In this document: positions 44,233 through 54,074 of the stretch, piece by piece
How positions within the stretch are numbered: position 1 is the first letter of the stretch
Layout of the letters: the number at the start of each line of letters is the position of its first letter
Source: Euleptes europaea
Taxonomy: Eukaryota > Chordata > Lepidosauria > Squamata > Sphaerodactylidae
Length of the DNA: 64,000 bases
Assembly: GCF_029931775.1 (NCBI RefSeq)
Contig: NC_079318.1
Coordinates: 59,684,659 to 59,748,658, forward strand
Direction of reading: 5' to 3'
Notes under the pieces: generated by a model
What the model saw: only the letters and a program-made list of their open reading frames with translations
Databases searched by the model: none
What the model was told of the DNA's origin: nothing
Translations under genes and position numbers: made by a program

Positions 44233-45279
44233 TTCAACTGCTGTAGATCTTACATCTTGGCTACCGAATTGTTTTTTGTGGTGTTGTCGGCACTATTCTC
44301 CCCCACCCCCATCTTATTAGAATGGTCATTCATTGGATGGAGGATGGGGATGGGAGGGGCATCTGTAGCGAGATAAGAATCCTATATCCCTATTCAGCCC
44401 TGGGAGGATCCATTGTTCTGAACTTGTGAATGAGCTCAAGTTCAACAATCTCATGTTATCTCCCTGTGGAGCTTCTCTATTTGAGGACTGACGCTCTTAA
44501 GTCAGCAATGGAATGACCTGGCTCATCAAAATGTTCCCCCACTGGTTTTTGAGTGTTGGGGTTTTTCATGTCGTATTTATGTCCATTTATTCTTTTTGTG
44601 TAGGGACTGACCTATTTGTCTCATTAGAGAGTGGAAGGGCATTGCTGACATTTGATGGCATATATAACATTGGGAGATGAACAAGTGAATGAACCCGAGA
44701 TGGTATGCCTGGTGTTATTAGGTCCGGTGATTGTGATGGCATCTTGGCAGGCCCTAGTCTCAGAATCCGGGTCCATGTTAGGCAGGGCATTGTTGTGGAT
44801 GAGAATTTAAAGATGAGAGGCTGTCAGCGGGCAAGAAAAGGTTTGCCTCCCAATGCCTGTGAGAGAGGAGTATCATTGTCCAGCACAGGTTGTAGGTAAT
44901 TAATGATGGGTTGAACTGAGGAGAGCTGAAAACTGTATGTGACCACCAGTGGGGTTCTGTTGTTGTTTCATTTGGGCCTATCTTATATCAGGTTATCTTT
45001 TGATTTCATTCAGGCTTTATTGATCTGTTTCTTTACTACACCAGGTGGGTATTATAATTCCAAAAATGTATGTTATGGATCCTGCAGAATCTCTATCAGA
45101 ACAGATGTGGCTGTAGTTTACAGCATACAGTCCACTGTTAGCTCTTTATAAGTAATTAGTTACGTTCATGTAAATGAAAAATAGTCACATGACTGATGTT
45201 CTGTTAAAAAATAGAAAAAAGAAGCTGAATATACTCTGCATGCAGATCTGATACATGTGTTTTTAACATGCCAAGGAGG
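44233..45279. other. Intergenic between the two promoters, no gene seen
   Basis: Unique-looking sequence; the stretch near 44380-44560 (GAACTTGTGAATGAGCTCAAG) may be an unidentified repeat. Confidence 0.45.
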
Positions 45280-45287
45280 TCCAGGCC

Positions 45288-45464
45288 TAGGGTTGCCAGG
45301 TCCCTCTTTGCCACCGGCGGGAGGTTTTTGGGGCGGAGCCTAAGGAGGGGAGGGTTTGGGAAGGGGAGGGACTTCAATGCCATAGAGTCCAATTGCCATA
45401 TTGGCTGGAGATCAGTTGTAATAGCAGGATATCTCCAGCTAGTACCTGGAGGTTGGCAACACTG
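45288..45464. mobile_element. hAT-type non-autonomous element (TAGGGTTGCC family)
   Basis: Left TIR TAGGGTTGCCAGG, right end GGTTGGCAACACTG. Flanks TCCAGGCC (45280-45287) and CCCAGGCC (45465-45472) form an 8-bp duplication with one change. Slight internal deletion of the CGGCCATTTTCTCC segment. Confidence 0.85.
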
Positions 45465-45472
45465 CCCAGGCC

Positions 45473-46151
45473 TCAATTTGCAGCTGTTCTAACTATGTTC
45501 TAATTTCCAGGCATTCAGATCTATAAAAATGAAAGGCCCCACCCACCCAAGTATACAGTGTTCCACATGTCATTTGTTTAAGCAGTTAATCAACTTTAAT
45601 TGGAAATTACGATATATTACCAGATGCAGAAAGTCACAGAACAGCCAAAATTAGTAAATAGAATGTGAGCCAACAAAGTTAGAATGCATCAAAAGGGAAA
45701 TTAATACTGGTAAGTACTTCTCTAGTTAAGAAAATATGCATTAGTGTAGCCTAACGTAGCTTGTGTAAGCCCTTGGCCTGAAGAATCCCCAAAAGCAACA
45801 ACCCAAACAGGTGGTCCTAAGGCAAGTTGACTTTATTGGAAATCAAACGGGTTAACAGTGCTTTCAAATTAACTAAGCCAAGAATGGCTGGTTGGCGCAA
45901 ATCAGGTTGGCATAGTAACTCAGTTTCCCACGGGAGAGGAATGCACGAGATAAAGTGTCGGTTAGAACAACAAAGCGAGGCAGCTACGAGAAAGTCATAA
46001 CACCTCAGAGGAGCCGAACAGGCCCGCTCCTGACATCTTGAAGAGTGAGTTGTGCTCCAGGCGGTTACTGGTTCCCATCTCATTGTAGCCATAAATTCAC
46101 TGTAGCCTTAGGCAAACTGCTCTAATCTCATAAAGGGGATAATACCTTCAA
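45473..46151. other. Intergenic, no gene seen
   Basis: No recognisable gene. A minus-strand open frame at 45817-46092 (91 codons) has no domain. Confidence 0.45.
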
Positions 46152-46369
46152 AGGGTTGCTATCCTCCAGGTGGGGTCCAGAGATCTCCCAGAATTACACC
46201 CAATCTCCAGACTACTGAGATCTGTTCCTCTGGAAAAAAATGACTGTTTTGGAGGGTGAACTCTATGGCGTTACACCCCAATGAAGTCCCTCCACTCCCC
46301 AAAAGCCACCCTCCCCAGGCTCTACCTCCAAATCTCTAGGAATTTTACATCTTGGATTTGGCAACCCTA
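46152..46369. mobile_element. Old hAT-type element (TAGGGTTGCC family)
   Basis: AGGGTTGCTATCCTCCAGGT at the left and GGCAACCCTA at the right; interior diverged but in the same order (CTCTGGAAAAAAATGACTG). Confidence 0.7.
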
Positions 46370-46471
46370 TGAAGGTTGTGAAACACTGGAAACACTGAAA
46401 CATCCTCTAAAAATTCTTAGTAGGAATACCAAAATTTGCTGTTTCTTATCCTCTAATCAAGAAACTGTTAT

Positions 46472-46690
46472 TATTTACATTTACATTTTAATCCCACTCT
46501 TCCTCCAAGTAGCTCAGGGAGGCTTACATCATTCTCCCTTCTTTTACTTTATCTTCATAACAACCCTGTGAGGTGGGTTGGGCAGAGAGAAAGTGACTGC
46601 CCCAAGATCACCCACTGAGCTTCATGGTAGAGTGGGAATTGATCTCAGATCTTATTCTGATACCCTAAACATTATACTACGTTGGTTCTC
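46472..46690 (-). repeat. tRNA-derived SINE (second squamate subfamily)
   Basis: CAACCCTGTGAGGTGGGTTG, then CACCCACTGAGCTTCATGGT; the head is at the right end on the minus strand. Confidence 0.65.
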
Positions 46691-46756
46691 TTGATTTTAG
46701 CCACCTGCCCATTTCCAGGAGACCAGTGTGGTATGGTAGGACTGGGGGATCCATGT

Positions 46757-46966
46757 ATGGTTGCCAAATCCAGGTTGGGAAATTCCTGGACATTTGAGGG
46801 TAGGGCCTGGGGAGGGACCTCAGCAAGGTATAATGTCATGGAATCCATCCTCCAAAGCATCCATTTTCTCCTGGGGGACTGCTCTCAGTTGTCTGGAAAT
46901 CAGCTGTAATTCGGGGAGATCTCTAGGCCACACTTCCAGGCCACACCTGGAGACTGGAAATGCTAG
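46757..46966. mobile_element. Old hAT-type element inserted in a SINE
   Basis: GGTTGCCAAATCCAGGTTGG at the left, ACCTGGAGACTGGAAATGCT at the right. The surrounding ACCAGTGTGGTATGGTAGG (left) and AGACCTGTGTTCAAATTTCC (right) are the two halves of a SINE head that it interrupts. Confidence 0.6.
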
Positions 46967-47075
46967 ACCTGTGTTCAAATTTCCAACAATCCATGAAGCT
47001 CTCCATGTGACTTTGTCAGCCTAAACTAAGTAATTGAGTTCAAGTGAAGATAAAATGGAAGAGGGGAGAACCATA

Positions 47076-48271
47076 TGGTAACCAGCAGTCCTCAGTGGAA
47101 GTGTGGGATTTTTTTTTTTAAAGTGAAGGATTCCTGCACTCCCTCTAACATTTGCATGGGGAGACAGGTGATTGCTTCACAGCTCAGGGCTGATTCACCC
47201 ATGACAAAGTCCACGAGGGGGATATGTGGTCACAAGGACTTTGGATCAGACATGTGGCTTGCCATGTGGACTTTGCAACATGAATTGGCCCTCTGAGGCA
47301 TGAATGTGAAGTTCGTTTTTGCCACCTTTTCCAGTTTGAATTTCCATTTCTGTAAGGATCCCACCCTGCTTATGGGACACGAATCTTTCCTTTTTGGTGT
47401 CATTTGTGTTACCCAGTGCTGTTCTCCAGCATCTTTCATGGCCCTGCCAATGTCCTGTCATCTAGTATCATAACCTCCCCTGCTTTAACTGTCTGTCATT
47501 CCATTTTTGCCTGGGGGAGAGCCCATGTCTTGACAGTGGTTCAGTTCTTTTGCTCAGTCACTCTCAGAAATCGTGGTTCCGCTGAATCCTTCATTAGTAA
47601 CTGCCAAGTTGGCTGGGGCTGAAAGGGGGGGGGACAATTCTCTGCATAATAAACTGTTGACTTGTCTAATTGCTCGTACACTTTGCACAGAGATGTTAAA
47701 CAGTGAGCATTTCCTGTCTGACACAACCACTTCTGGTTATAACCACAAAAATGTAAGAGTTCATAGCAGTGCAAGCATGGAACTGAAGCATTTACCAAGT
47801 GAATGAGTGAAAATCTGTCTCTCCATTAAGGATTAGCAGATCCATCTTAGAGCAGGATTCTGTTCCCTTAAGGACATCATCATAGCACAACTGACATGTA
47901 TCGCAAAACACCATTTGACAGAGCATGTGTATTATCTTTTAAGATGTACATACCTGACTACAAACAATAAAGGGAGAACTGGCTAGAACTGTTTAACTGG
48001 ATAAAAGTTTCCTGTTCAACTTGCTGACCCCTGTGGTATGCCTTCTGGGCCCATATAGGTGAGCCTGAAGTATCACTGTGGGATAAGATTCTTAGGTGTC
48101 CCCTTTTTTCTGTCTTCCAGTCTCCACTTTGCCAAATATTTGTTCTATGGCCTTGGCTACATCACATTCTCTAAGCTACACTCTCCAGCTTATATGGTAA
48201 TAATACAGCAATATCTACATCTGAGTGCAACACAAATATTGGCAGGATATGTAACTTGACCAAAGTACACA
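47076..48271. other. Intergenic, no gene seen
   Basis: No recognisable gene or repeat; short open frames only. Confidence 0.45.
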
Positions 48272-48426
48272 TTATATCCTTATAATGGCAAACTTCTAAG
48301 GTAGGTTGGGTTGAGATAGTAACTGACCCAAGATCACCCGGCAAGATACATGGCAGAGCGAGGATTTGAACCTGGGTCTCCCAGATCCTTGTCAGGTACA
48401 GTAACCACTACACCACACTGGCTCTC
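48272..48426 (-). repeat. tRNA-derived SINE fragment (second subfamily)
   Basis: CGAGGATTTGAACCTGGGTC (B-box complement) and CCACTACACCACACTGGCTC (A-box complement). Confidence 0.65.
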
Positions 48427-48876
48427 TTACAAAATATTCTTAATAGCTAAGTACAACTTACATATATAAACGAACATCTTTTTAAAGGACCAACACAAAT
48501 ATCACAAAATAGTGTGCCAGCTTTTGAGTTCTCTGGAACTCTTCATCAGGCTGAATGTTCAGCATAAAAAGGGGAAGGGACAGAAAAAGGATATTTCAGG
48601 CTGTGACGGGAAAGTTTGTTGGCTAAAGCCTGTGGCACGGAATCCAGGATGTGATGCAAACTTAATCAGGTTAGGTGACCTAGGCGGAAATGGTTTAATG
48701 TTGCACCCAAACTTTATGGAATGAAAAGTAAAAAATTGCAGTCTTCATTTGAAGATATAAACGAATAATTGGGCAAATGCTTCCTAATGTCTTACAGAAC
48801 ACACAGATCTGCCAGAAGTACTAGAGCAGAGGAAAACATGGTAGTCCTATTAACAAAAGTAGAGGTTAATTTAGAT

Positions 48877-49389
48877 TAGTGGTCCTCAACCTTTTTCCAA
48901 CCGTGGCCCCCTTCTGAACTTGTTTCCTTCCTGTGGCCCCCCTGTCCTACTGGTAGAAAGGTTGCTATTTAAATGTTTTGTTTGTAAGTAGCCAGGAACA
49001 AAGAAGCATAAACAGCCACACAAAATGCACACATGCAGTTCTTATTGGAAAGCTGAAATTTACAAAACAAAAAACAAAAACAAAAATACCCCACAAAAAG
49101 GGAATACGACACGCTAATAAACAACAATGTTCACATACAAGGGAGAACAAAGCCTCTACCACTGTTGCACAAGATTACAGCGATGCAAAAATCCACAGTT
49201 GTAAACAATGCATAGAAGTGCAATGAAGAAAGTCATGTGTTAGGTTTTCATGTGTTTCTGTTTTCTTCACCTCATTTCCCTCTGTGGCCTCTAGTCTCAT
49301 TTACGCAATTTTCACCTATGGCCCCCTTGGAATATCCTGGGCCCCGCCGGGGGGGGGGGGGGCATATGGCACCAGATTGACAACCACTG
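48877..49389. mobile_element. hAT-type non-autonomous DNA transposon, 513 bp
   Basis: Ends TAGTGGTCCTCAACCTTTTT and GATTGACAACCACTG, a CAGTGGTYCTCAACC-type TIR with C-to-T at the first base. A perfect 8-bp duplication ATTTAGAT flanks it (48869-48876, 49390-49397). No transposase frame. A long C/G run lies near the right end. Confidence 0.9.
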
Positions 49390-49698
49390 ATTTAGATGAT
49401 ACAGTAGGTAAAGCCAATAGAAGCCAAACAGGGTTATATTACCTAGCAGAAGAAGAAAAGAAACCCACACACCCCTACCCAGGATACAAAGATGCATCCC
49501 AGATCATAAACAGGGATTGCAAAGATAGAGATTGCAAAGAAAAATACAAAAAACATTAATATTTTTATTAGGACTAAGCAAAATATGACAAAATAGAATG
49601 GAAGAGTTCAAGTTTTCCAGAGTTCTTCATGCAGCTGGATGCACATAACAGTCCCTGTGCCAGCAGTTCTCAGGCTTTTTGAAGTGTGGCCCACTTGT

Positions 49699-49950
49699 AG
49701 AGTCCAATTGCCAAAGCGGCCATTTTCTGCAGGTGAACTGATCTCTATCGGCTGGAGATCAGTTGTAATAGCAGGACATCTCCTGCTAGTACCTGAGGTT
49801 GGCAACCCTATTTGGAGGGTGGACTCTGGCATTGTGTCCCACTGAGTTTCCTGCCCTCCTCAGGTTCCACCTTCAAATCTCCAGGTGTTTCCCGGCTTGG
49901 ACCTGGCAAGCCCACTCCCTCCATTCCCCTGCCGGTGGCCTGGCAACCCT
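49699..49950. mobile_element. Two abutting partial hAT-type elements
   Basis: 49699-49810 starts internally (AGAGTCCAATTGCCAAAGCG) and ends with GGCAACCCTA. 49811-49950 begins with GGAGGGTGGACTCTGGCATT and also ends with GGCAACCCTA. Neither has a full left end. Confidence 0.65.
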
Positions 49951-50649
49951 AGCGTTTCCCAAAACCTCCTCTCCCAGCTCACCAAGTTCTTCCTCCTGGC
50001 CTGCCAGAAAGTTACAACTCACTTTTGGGCCCGAATCCACAGTTTAAAAACAAACTTCCCCTGTGGCATTCTTAAAAAGAGCTCAGCAGTTTTTGGAGGG
50101 AAATTGAAACAGAGAAGCAGAAGGAGGGATAGAGGGTGCTTAAACCCCCCCCCCACCGCTGCTGCCATTTTCTCACTCAGAATCCCTCCCAGTTGCTTTT
50201 TAACATATGGAATTCCAGATGTATGTTTATAAAGATACATCTGGAACCCCTCTGGGAGGGCAGTTCAGGGGAGAAATACAACAGGCAAGAAAAGAGTCAA
50301 GCAACTCCCCTCCTAGGGTTTCTCTGCTGTAAATTCACCCCAGAAGCGAATTTTTTAATAAAATGATGTGGGTCATTTTTTTAAATGATGGGCATGACAT
50401 ACGATAAGCCTCTCACACATAGCAATGACGGTGGGGGGGATGAGGGATGGAAGGGGTAGGTGGAGCTTGGGGACCATATGAAGTATCTTTTTTTTGCTTC
50501 TCTTGCAGTATTTATGCCATGTGCAGACATGGCTAACACAGGTCAGAAAATGGAAGAGAGCTGTTTAAAAGTGTTCTCAGAAAGGATGTACACCCTGATC
50601 TGTATCAATAGGCACACTGCCTCATGTTCAGGGGAGGTCAGATGAGCGT
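49951..50649. other. Intergenic, no gene seen
   Basis: No recognisable gene. Confidence 0.45.
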
Positions 50650-50657
50650 GGTGTTGC

Positions 50658-50848
50658 TAGGGTTGCCAGCTCCAGGTTGGGAAATACCTGGAGATTTTGG
50701 GGGTGGGGTTTGGAGAGGGGAGGGACTTCAATGCCCTAGAGCCCAATTGCCAAAGCTATCATTTTCTCCAGGGGAACTGATCTCTGTCACCTGGAGATCA
50801 CTTGTAATTAGAAGATCTCCAGCCATCACCTGGAGGTTGGCAACCCTA
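50658..50848. mobile_element. hAT-type non-autonomous element (TAGGGTTGCC family)
   Basis: TIRs TAGGGTTGCCAGC...TTGGCAACCCTA with a perfect 8-bp duplication GGTGTTGC at 50650-50657 and 50849-50856. Confidence 0.93.
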
Positions 50849-51111
50849 GGTGTTGCAGACGCACCTTCCTCGGTATTAGGTGTCCCCTATGAATAGCCCT
50901 GCCAGGATAGCACAGATGTCTCTTGCTCAGGGTACCTTAGCCCTCACTTTAGAGTAAAAGGAAGCAATTTGTACAAGGTGCACAGGTGGAGAATAAAAAC
51001 AACAAGTAGAATGGTGGAAGACAGCCAAGCTCAGATGGACATGGGGAAGTGGTGGAGTGGATTGCAAAAACTCTGAAGCTGAACCAGCCAACCAACCAAG
51101 CAAAAGGAGCT

Positions 51112-51235
51112 AGCTCCTTTGATTCTGGCTCCTCGCGTCAAGATTGTCCTCCTTCTCCTTGAGCCTCTCCTGAAACTTCAAGTCGTCTTTTGTGTAGCCC
51201 TCTTGCCTGGAGTTGTATAGGAGCCCCTGCCCATC
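51112..51235 (-). other. Unrecognised charged open frame
   Basis: Minus-strand frame reading LLYNSRQEGYTKDDLKFQ, then ERLKEKEDNLDARS, ending at a stop near 51110. The composition (alternating Lys, Glu, Asp, Arg) looks more protein-like than the chance frames around it. It begins right after the 3' end of the retroposon at 51236, with ATGGGCAGG at the junction. It could be an exon or a retrocopy fragment. I do not recognise the protein. Confidence 0.25.
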
Positions 51236-51525
51236 ATAAGAACATAAGAAAGGCCCTGCTGGATCAGACCAAAGCCCATCAAGTCCATTAGTCTGTTCAC
51301 ACAGTGGCCAACCAGGTGCCTCTAGGAAGCCACAAACAAGACGACTGAAGCACCATCCTGCCTGTGTTCCTCCACGCCCAAAATAATAGGCATGCTCCTC
51401 TGACACTAGAGAGAATAGGTATGCAGCATGACTAGTATCCGTTTTAACTAGTAGCCATGAATAGCCCTCTCCTCCATGAATATGTCCACTCCCCTCTTAA
51501 AGCCCTCCAAGCTGGCAGCCAGCAC
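51236..51525 (-). repeat. Dispersed repeat, 'GGATCAGACC' family, longest copy
   Basis: Contains AAGAACATAAGAAAGGCCCT, then GTGGCCAACCAGGTGCCTCT, AATAGGCATGCTCCTCTGAC and ATGTCCACTCCCCTCTTAAA. Taken in the minus direction it ends in CTTTCTTATGTTCTTATG, the same type of terminus seen at 13889 and 61912. Confidence 0.65.
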
Positions 51526-51589
51526 CACATCCACCGAGTATGGTCCAACTTTCAAGGTTCGTAAACACCCCTCCCTTCTTGCCACGTGT

Positions 51590-52260
51590 CGCCCCACTGG
51601 ACACCCCCCTTCTTCCTTTGTCCCAACGTGGCCAGCCGCCCTGGGTGCCGTCAGCTGCCCAGCAGGGGCACATCTGGATCTTGGGGTGGGGGGGTGGGGG
51701 TGCGCGTCGCGCAACTGGCCGGGGCCGCAGCTGGGAACTTCACTTCCCAACATGCCCGCGGGAAACTCGGACGGCGCACATGGCCGGGGGGGGGGAGGGG
51801 AACCGGCTCTTCCCCAGGCGCGCCGCGGCTTGCTCGCCCGCCCGCCCGCCTGCCCGGGACTTCCCTGTTGCACACGAGACACCCACCCACGCAAAGATGG
51901 CTGCGAAAAGCTCGCACTTCCACCTGAAAAGGGACGAGACGCTGGAGAGGGGCCGGGCGGACTGCCGCTGGGAGAGGCAGCTGGCCCTGGTGGCGCAGCT
52001 GCGGGCGCGGGCCGCCTCCAGCCCCCGGCGCAAGGGGGCCAAAGCATCCCCCGGGTCCGGTAAGTCCAAAGGGCCACCCGTCCCCGGCCAGCGAGGGCAT
52101 GGGCGCGCTCGCCCGCCCGACACCCCAGCTGCAAGACGCGCGCCCCGCCGCCTCTCGCCCACCGCCCGGCGCGGAGGCGCTGCAGTAGCCGGCGTCCCTG
52201 CTCGCTGCCCTGAGCAGCTCGCTCCACCGCCGCGGTTATTCTGGGCTCGTCCTTCCTTGC
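51590..52260 (+). promoter_or_regulatory. TTC7A CpG island promoter
   Basis: About 670 bp of very high G+C and dense CpG, including GC-box-like GGGGCGG/CCCGCC motifs, around the first TTC7A exon. No TATA box is visible. Long overlapping open frames on both strands (up to 259 codons) are a by-product of the scarcity of AT-rich stop codons here. Confidence 0.8.
51897..52059 (+). CDS. TTC7A exon 1 (N-terminal 54 codons)
   Basis: First coding exon of tetratricopeptide repeat protein 7A, the scaffold that with EFR3 and FAM126/hyccin holds PI4KIIIalpha at the plasma membrane. The protein starts MAAKSSHFHLKRDETLERGR, then ADCRWERQLALVAQL. The human N terminus, as I recall it, is [20 protein letters not shown] followed by RAEGHWDRMPELVRQL, and TTC7B is also similar (ERCRSECQWER). 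MAAK, LER, R-A, W-x-R and LV-QL are shared. The ATG has a good context (CAAAGATGG). The exon ends at TCCG before donor GTAAGT (52060), phase 1. The Ala/Arg-rich end (RARAASSPRRKGAKASPGS) is low complexity. The remaining exons lie beyond the window. Synteny with MCFD2 supports the call. Confidence 0.88.
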
Positions 52261-52311
52261 GATCTGATTCTGGTAGGGTGTGGGCTTTCTTCCTTACAGT
52301 CTGATTCACAG

Positions 52312-53647
52312 TAGTCGAAAAGGGCAAGAGTCCAGGAGCACCTTCAAGACTCACAAGAATATTTTCTGGTAGGGGATGAGCTTTTGTAGAAAAAGGCAAG
52401 AGTCCAGTAGCACCTTCAAGACCAGCAAGAATATTTTCTGGTAGGGTGTGAGCTTTTGTGAGCCACAGCTCACAAGAGTCCAGTAGCACCTTCAAGACTA
52501 ACAAGAATATTTTCTGGTAGGGTGTGAGCTTTCGTAGAAAAGGGCAAGAGTCCAGTAGCACCTTCAAGACCAGCAAGAATATTTTCTGGTAGGGTGTGAG
52601 CTTTCGTAGAAAAGGACAAGAGTCCAGTAGCACCTTCAAGACTTAAAAAGAATATTTTCTGGTAGGGTGTGAGCTTTCGTAGAAAAGGTCAAGAATCCAG
52701 TACCACTTTAAAGACTAACAAGAATATTTTCTGGTAGGGTATGAGCTTTCGTAGAAAAGGGCAAGAGTCCAGTAGCACCTTCAAGACTCACAAGAATATT
52801 TTCTGGTAGGGTATGAGTTTTCGTAGAAAAGGGCAAGAGTCCAGTAGCACCTTCAAGACCAACAGGAATATTTTCTGGTAGGGTGTGAGCTTTCGTAGAA
52901 AAGGGCAAGAGTCCAGTAGCACCTTCAAGACCAGCAAGAATATTTTCTGGTAGGGTGTGAGCTTTCGTAGAAAAGGACAAGAGTCCAGTAGCACCTTCAA
53001 GACTTAAAAAGAATATTTTCTGGTAGGGTGTGAGCTTTCGTAGAAAAGGTCAAGAATCCAGTACCACTTTAAAGACTAACAAGAATATTTTCTGGTAGGG
53101 TATGAGCTTTCGTAGAAAAGGGCAAGAGTCCAGTAGCACCTTCAAGACTCACAAGAATATTTTCTGGTAGGGTATGAGTTTTCGTAGAAAAGGGCAAGAG
53201 TCCAGTAGCACCTTCAAGACCAACAGGAATATTTTCTGGTAGGGTGTGAGCTTTCGTAGAAAAGGGCAAGAGTCCAGTAGCACCTTCAAGACTCACAAGA
53301 ATATTTTCTGGTAGGGTATGAGTTTTCGTAGAAAAGGGCAAGAGTCCAGTAGCACCTTAAAGACTAACAAAAATATTTTCTGGCAGGGTATGAGCTTTCA
53401 TGAGCCACAGCTCACTTTTCGCAGCAGGGTTTGGACCGAGCCTGCAGGCAGGAATCCAACAGGTCTCACTTTCCTCTTTACAGTAGTAGAAAAGAGCAAG
53501 AGTCCAGTAGCACCTTAAAGATCGTGAGCTGTGGCTCACGAAAGCTCATACCCTACCAGAAAATATTGTTAGTCTTTAAGGTGCTACTGGACTCTTGCCC
53601 TTTTCGACTACTGCAGACAGACTAACACAGCTACCCACTGTGAATAA
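52312..53647. mobile_element. Penelope-like insertion made of a tandem array plus inverted arm
   Basis: Flanked by a 12-bp duplication TCTGATTCACAG (52300-52311 and 53648-53659), so the whole 1336 bp behaves as one insertion. 52312-53420 holds about 15 monomers of 72 bp (AAGAGTCCAGTAGCACCTTC ... ATTTTCTGGTAGGGT ... GAGCTTTCGTAGAAAAGG). Anchors ATTTTCTGGT occur at 52361, 52433, 52509, 52581, 52654, 52726, 52798, 52870, 52942, 53015, 53087, 53159, 53231, 53303 and 53375. A short non-repeated spacer (53421-53490) and then an inverted arm (53521-53640: GTGAGCTGTGGCTCACGAAA, GCTACTGGACTCTTGC, ACTAACACAGCTACCCA) close it. The 24-residue repeats in its open frames are a by-product of the 72-bp period. 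Confidence 0.75.
52525..53247. repeat. 361-bp higher-order repeat, two copies
   Basis: Five different 72-bp monomers recur in the same order after 361 bp: the variants ACTTAAAAAG (52641 and 53002), AAGAATCCAGTACCACTTTA, ACTCACAAGAAT with GAGTTTTCG, CCAACAGGAAT, then the next monomer. The two copies are almost identical, so this block was duplicated recently as a unit. Confidence 0.88.
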
Positions 53648-53659
53648 TCTGATTCACAG

Positions 53660-54074
53660 GCCACTTATGCAGGGGAGGTTTCGCCTTGGGTTTGCCGCTC
53701 CCTAGACGCATGTTTCCCCCATCTGAGTTCTCACAACTCTGCATGGGGGCTGGTGGTTGAGTTGTGAGAATTCGGATGGGGGAAATGTGCGTCTAGAGAG
53801 CTGCAAGCCCTGACCTGGATGGCCTAGGCTAGCCCTGATCTCGTCAGGTCTCAGAAGCTAAACAGGGTCAGCCCTGGTTAGTATTTGGATGGGAGACCAC
53901 CAAGGAATACCAGGGTTGCTGTGCAGAGGAAAGCACTGGCAAACCACCTCTGTTCGTCTCTTGCCATGAAAACCCCAAAACAGGGGTCGCCATAAGTCGG
54001 CTGCGACTTGACGGCGCTTTACACACATGCATAGAGCGGCAAATCCAAGGCAAACCCTCTCATGCACAAATGGC
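53660..54074. repeat. Fold-back (long palindromic) element, split by a SINE
   Basis: Left half: CCACTTATGCAGGGGAGGTT ... GGGTTTGCCGCTC and TAGACGCATGTTTCCCCCAT ... TCTCACAACTC. Right half, reverse complement: GAGTTGTGAGAATTCGGATG ... ATGTGCGTCTAGAGAGC, then after the SINE AGCGGCAAATCCAAGGCAAA ... CTCATGCACAAATGG. The inner 37-bp arms enclose a loop of about 20 bases. Likely a non-autonomous DNA element; family unknown. Confidence 0.7.
53807..54032 (+). repeat. 5S rRNA-derived SINE inside the fold-back element
   Basis: The 5S-like head has CCTGATCTCGTCAGGTCTC, AGAAGCTAAACAGGGTCAG and TTAGTATTTGGATGGGAGAC (5S internal control region). The tail has GGCAAACCACCTCTGTTCG and GTCGGCTGCGACTTGACGGC, then ACACACATGCAT. 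Flanking AGAGCTGCAA (53797-53806) and AGAGCGGCAA (54033-54042) form the target duplication. Confidence 0.88.

Noticed and set aside
51448-52304. Overlapping open frames of 113-259 codons on both strands
   Set aside because: They lie in a CpG island where stop codons are rare; only the frame with the TTC7A N terminus has family support and a splice donor.
51740-53341. Long minus-strand open frames with 24-residue repeats (HTLPENILVSLEGATGLLPFS)
   Set aside because: They follow from a 72-bp tandem repeat whose period is a multiple of three. The repeat is a retroelement arm array, the frames shift between monomers of 72, 73 and 76 bp, and no start or promoter context supports a protein.
52320-53400. 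CRISPR-like regular repeat array
   Set aside because: Monomers are contiguous without unique spacers, and this is vertebrate DNA inside a target duplication.
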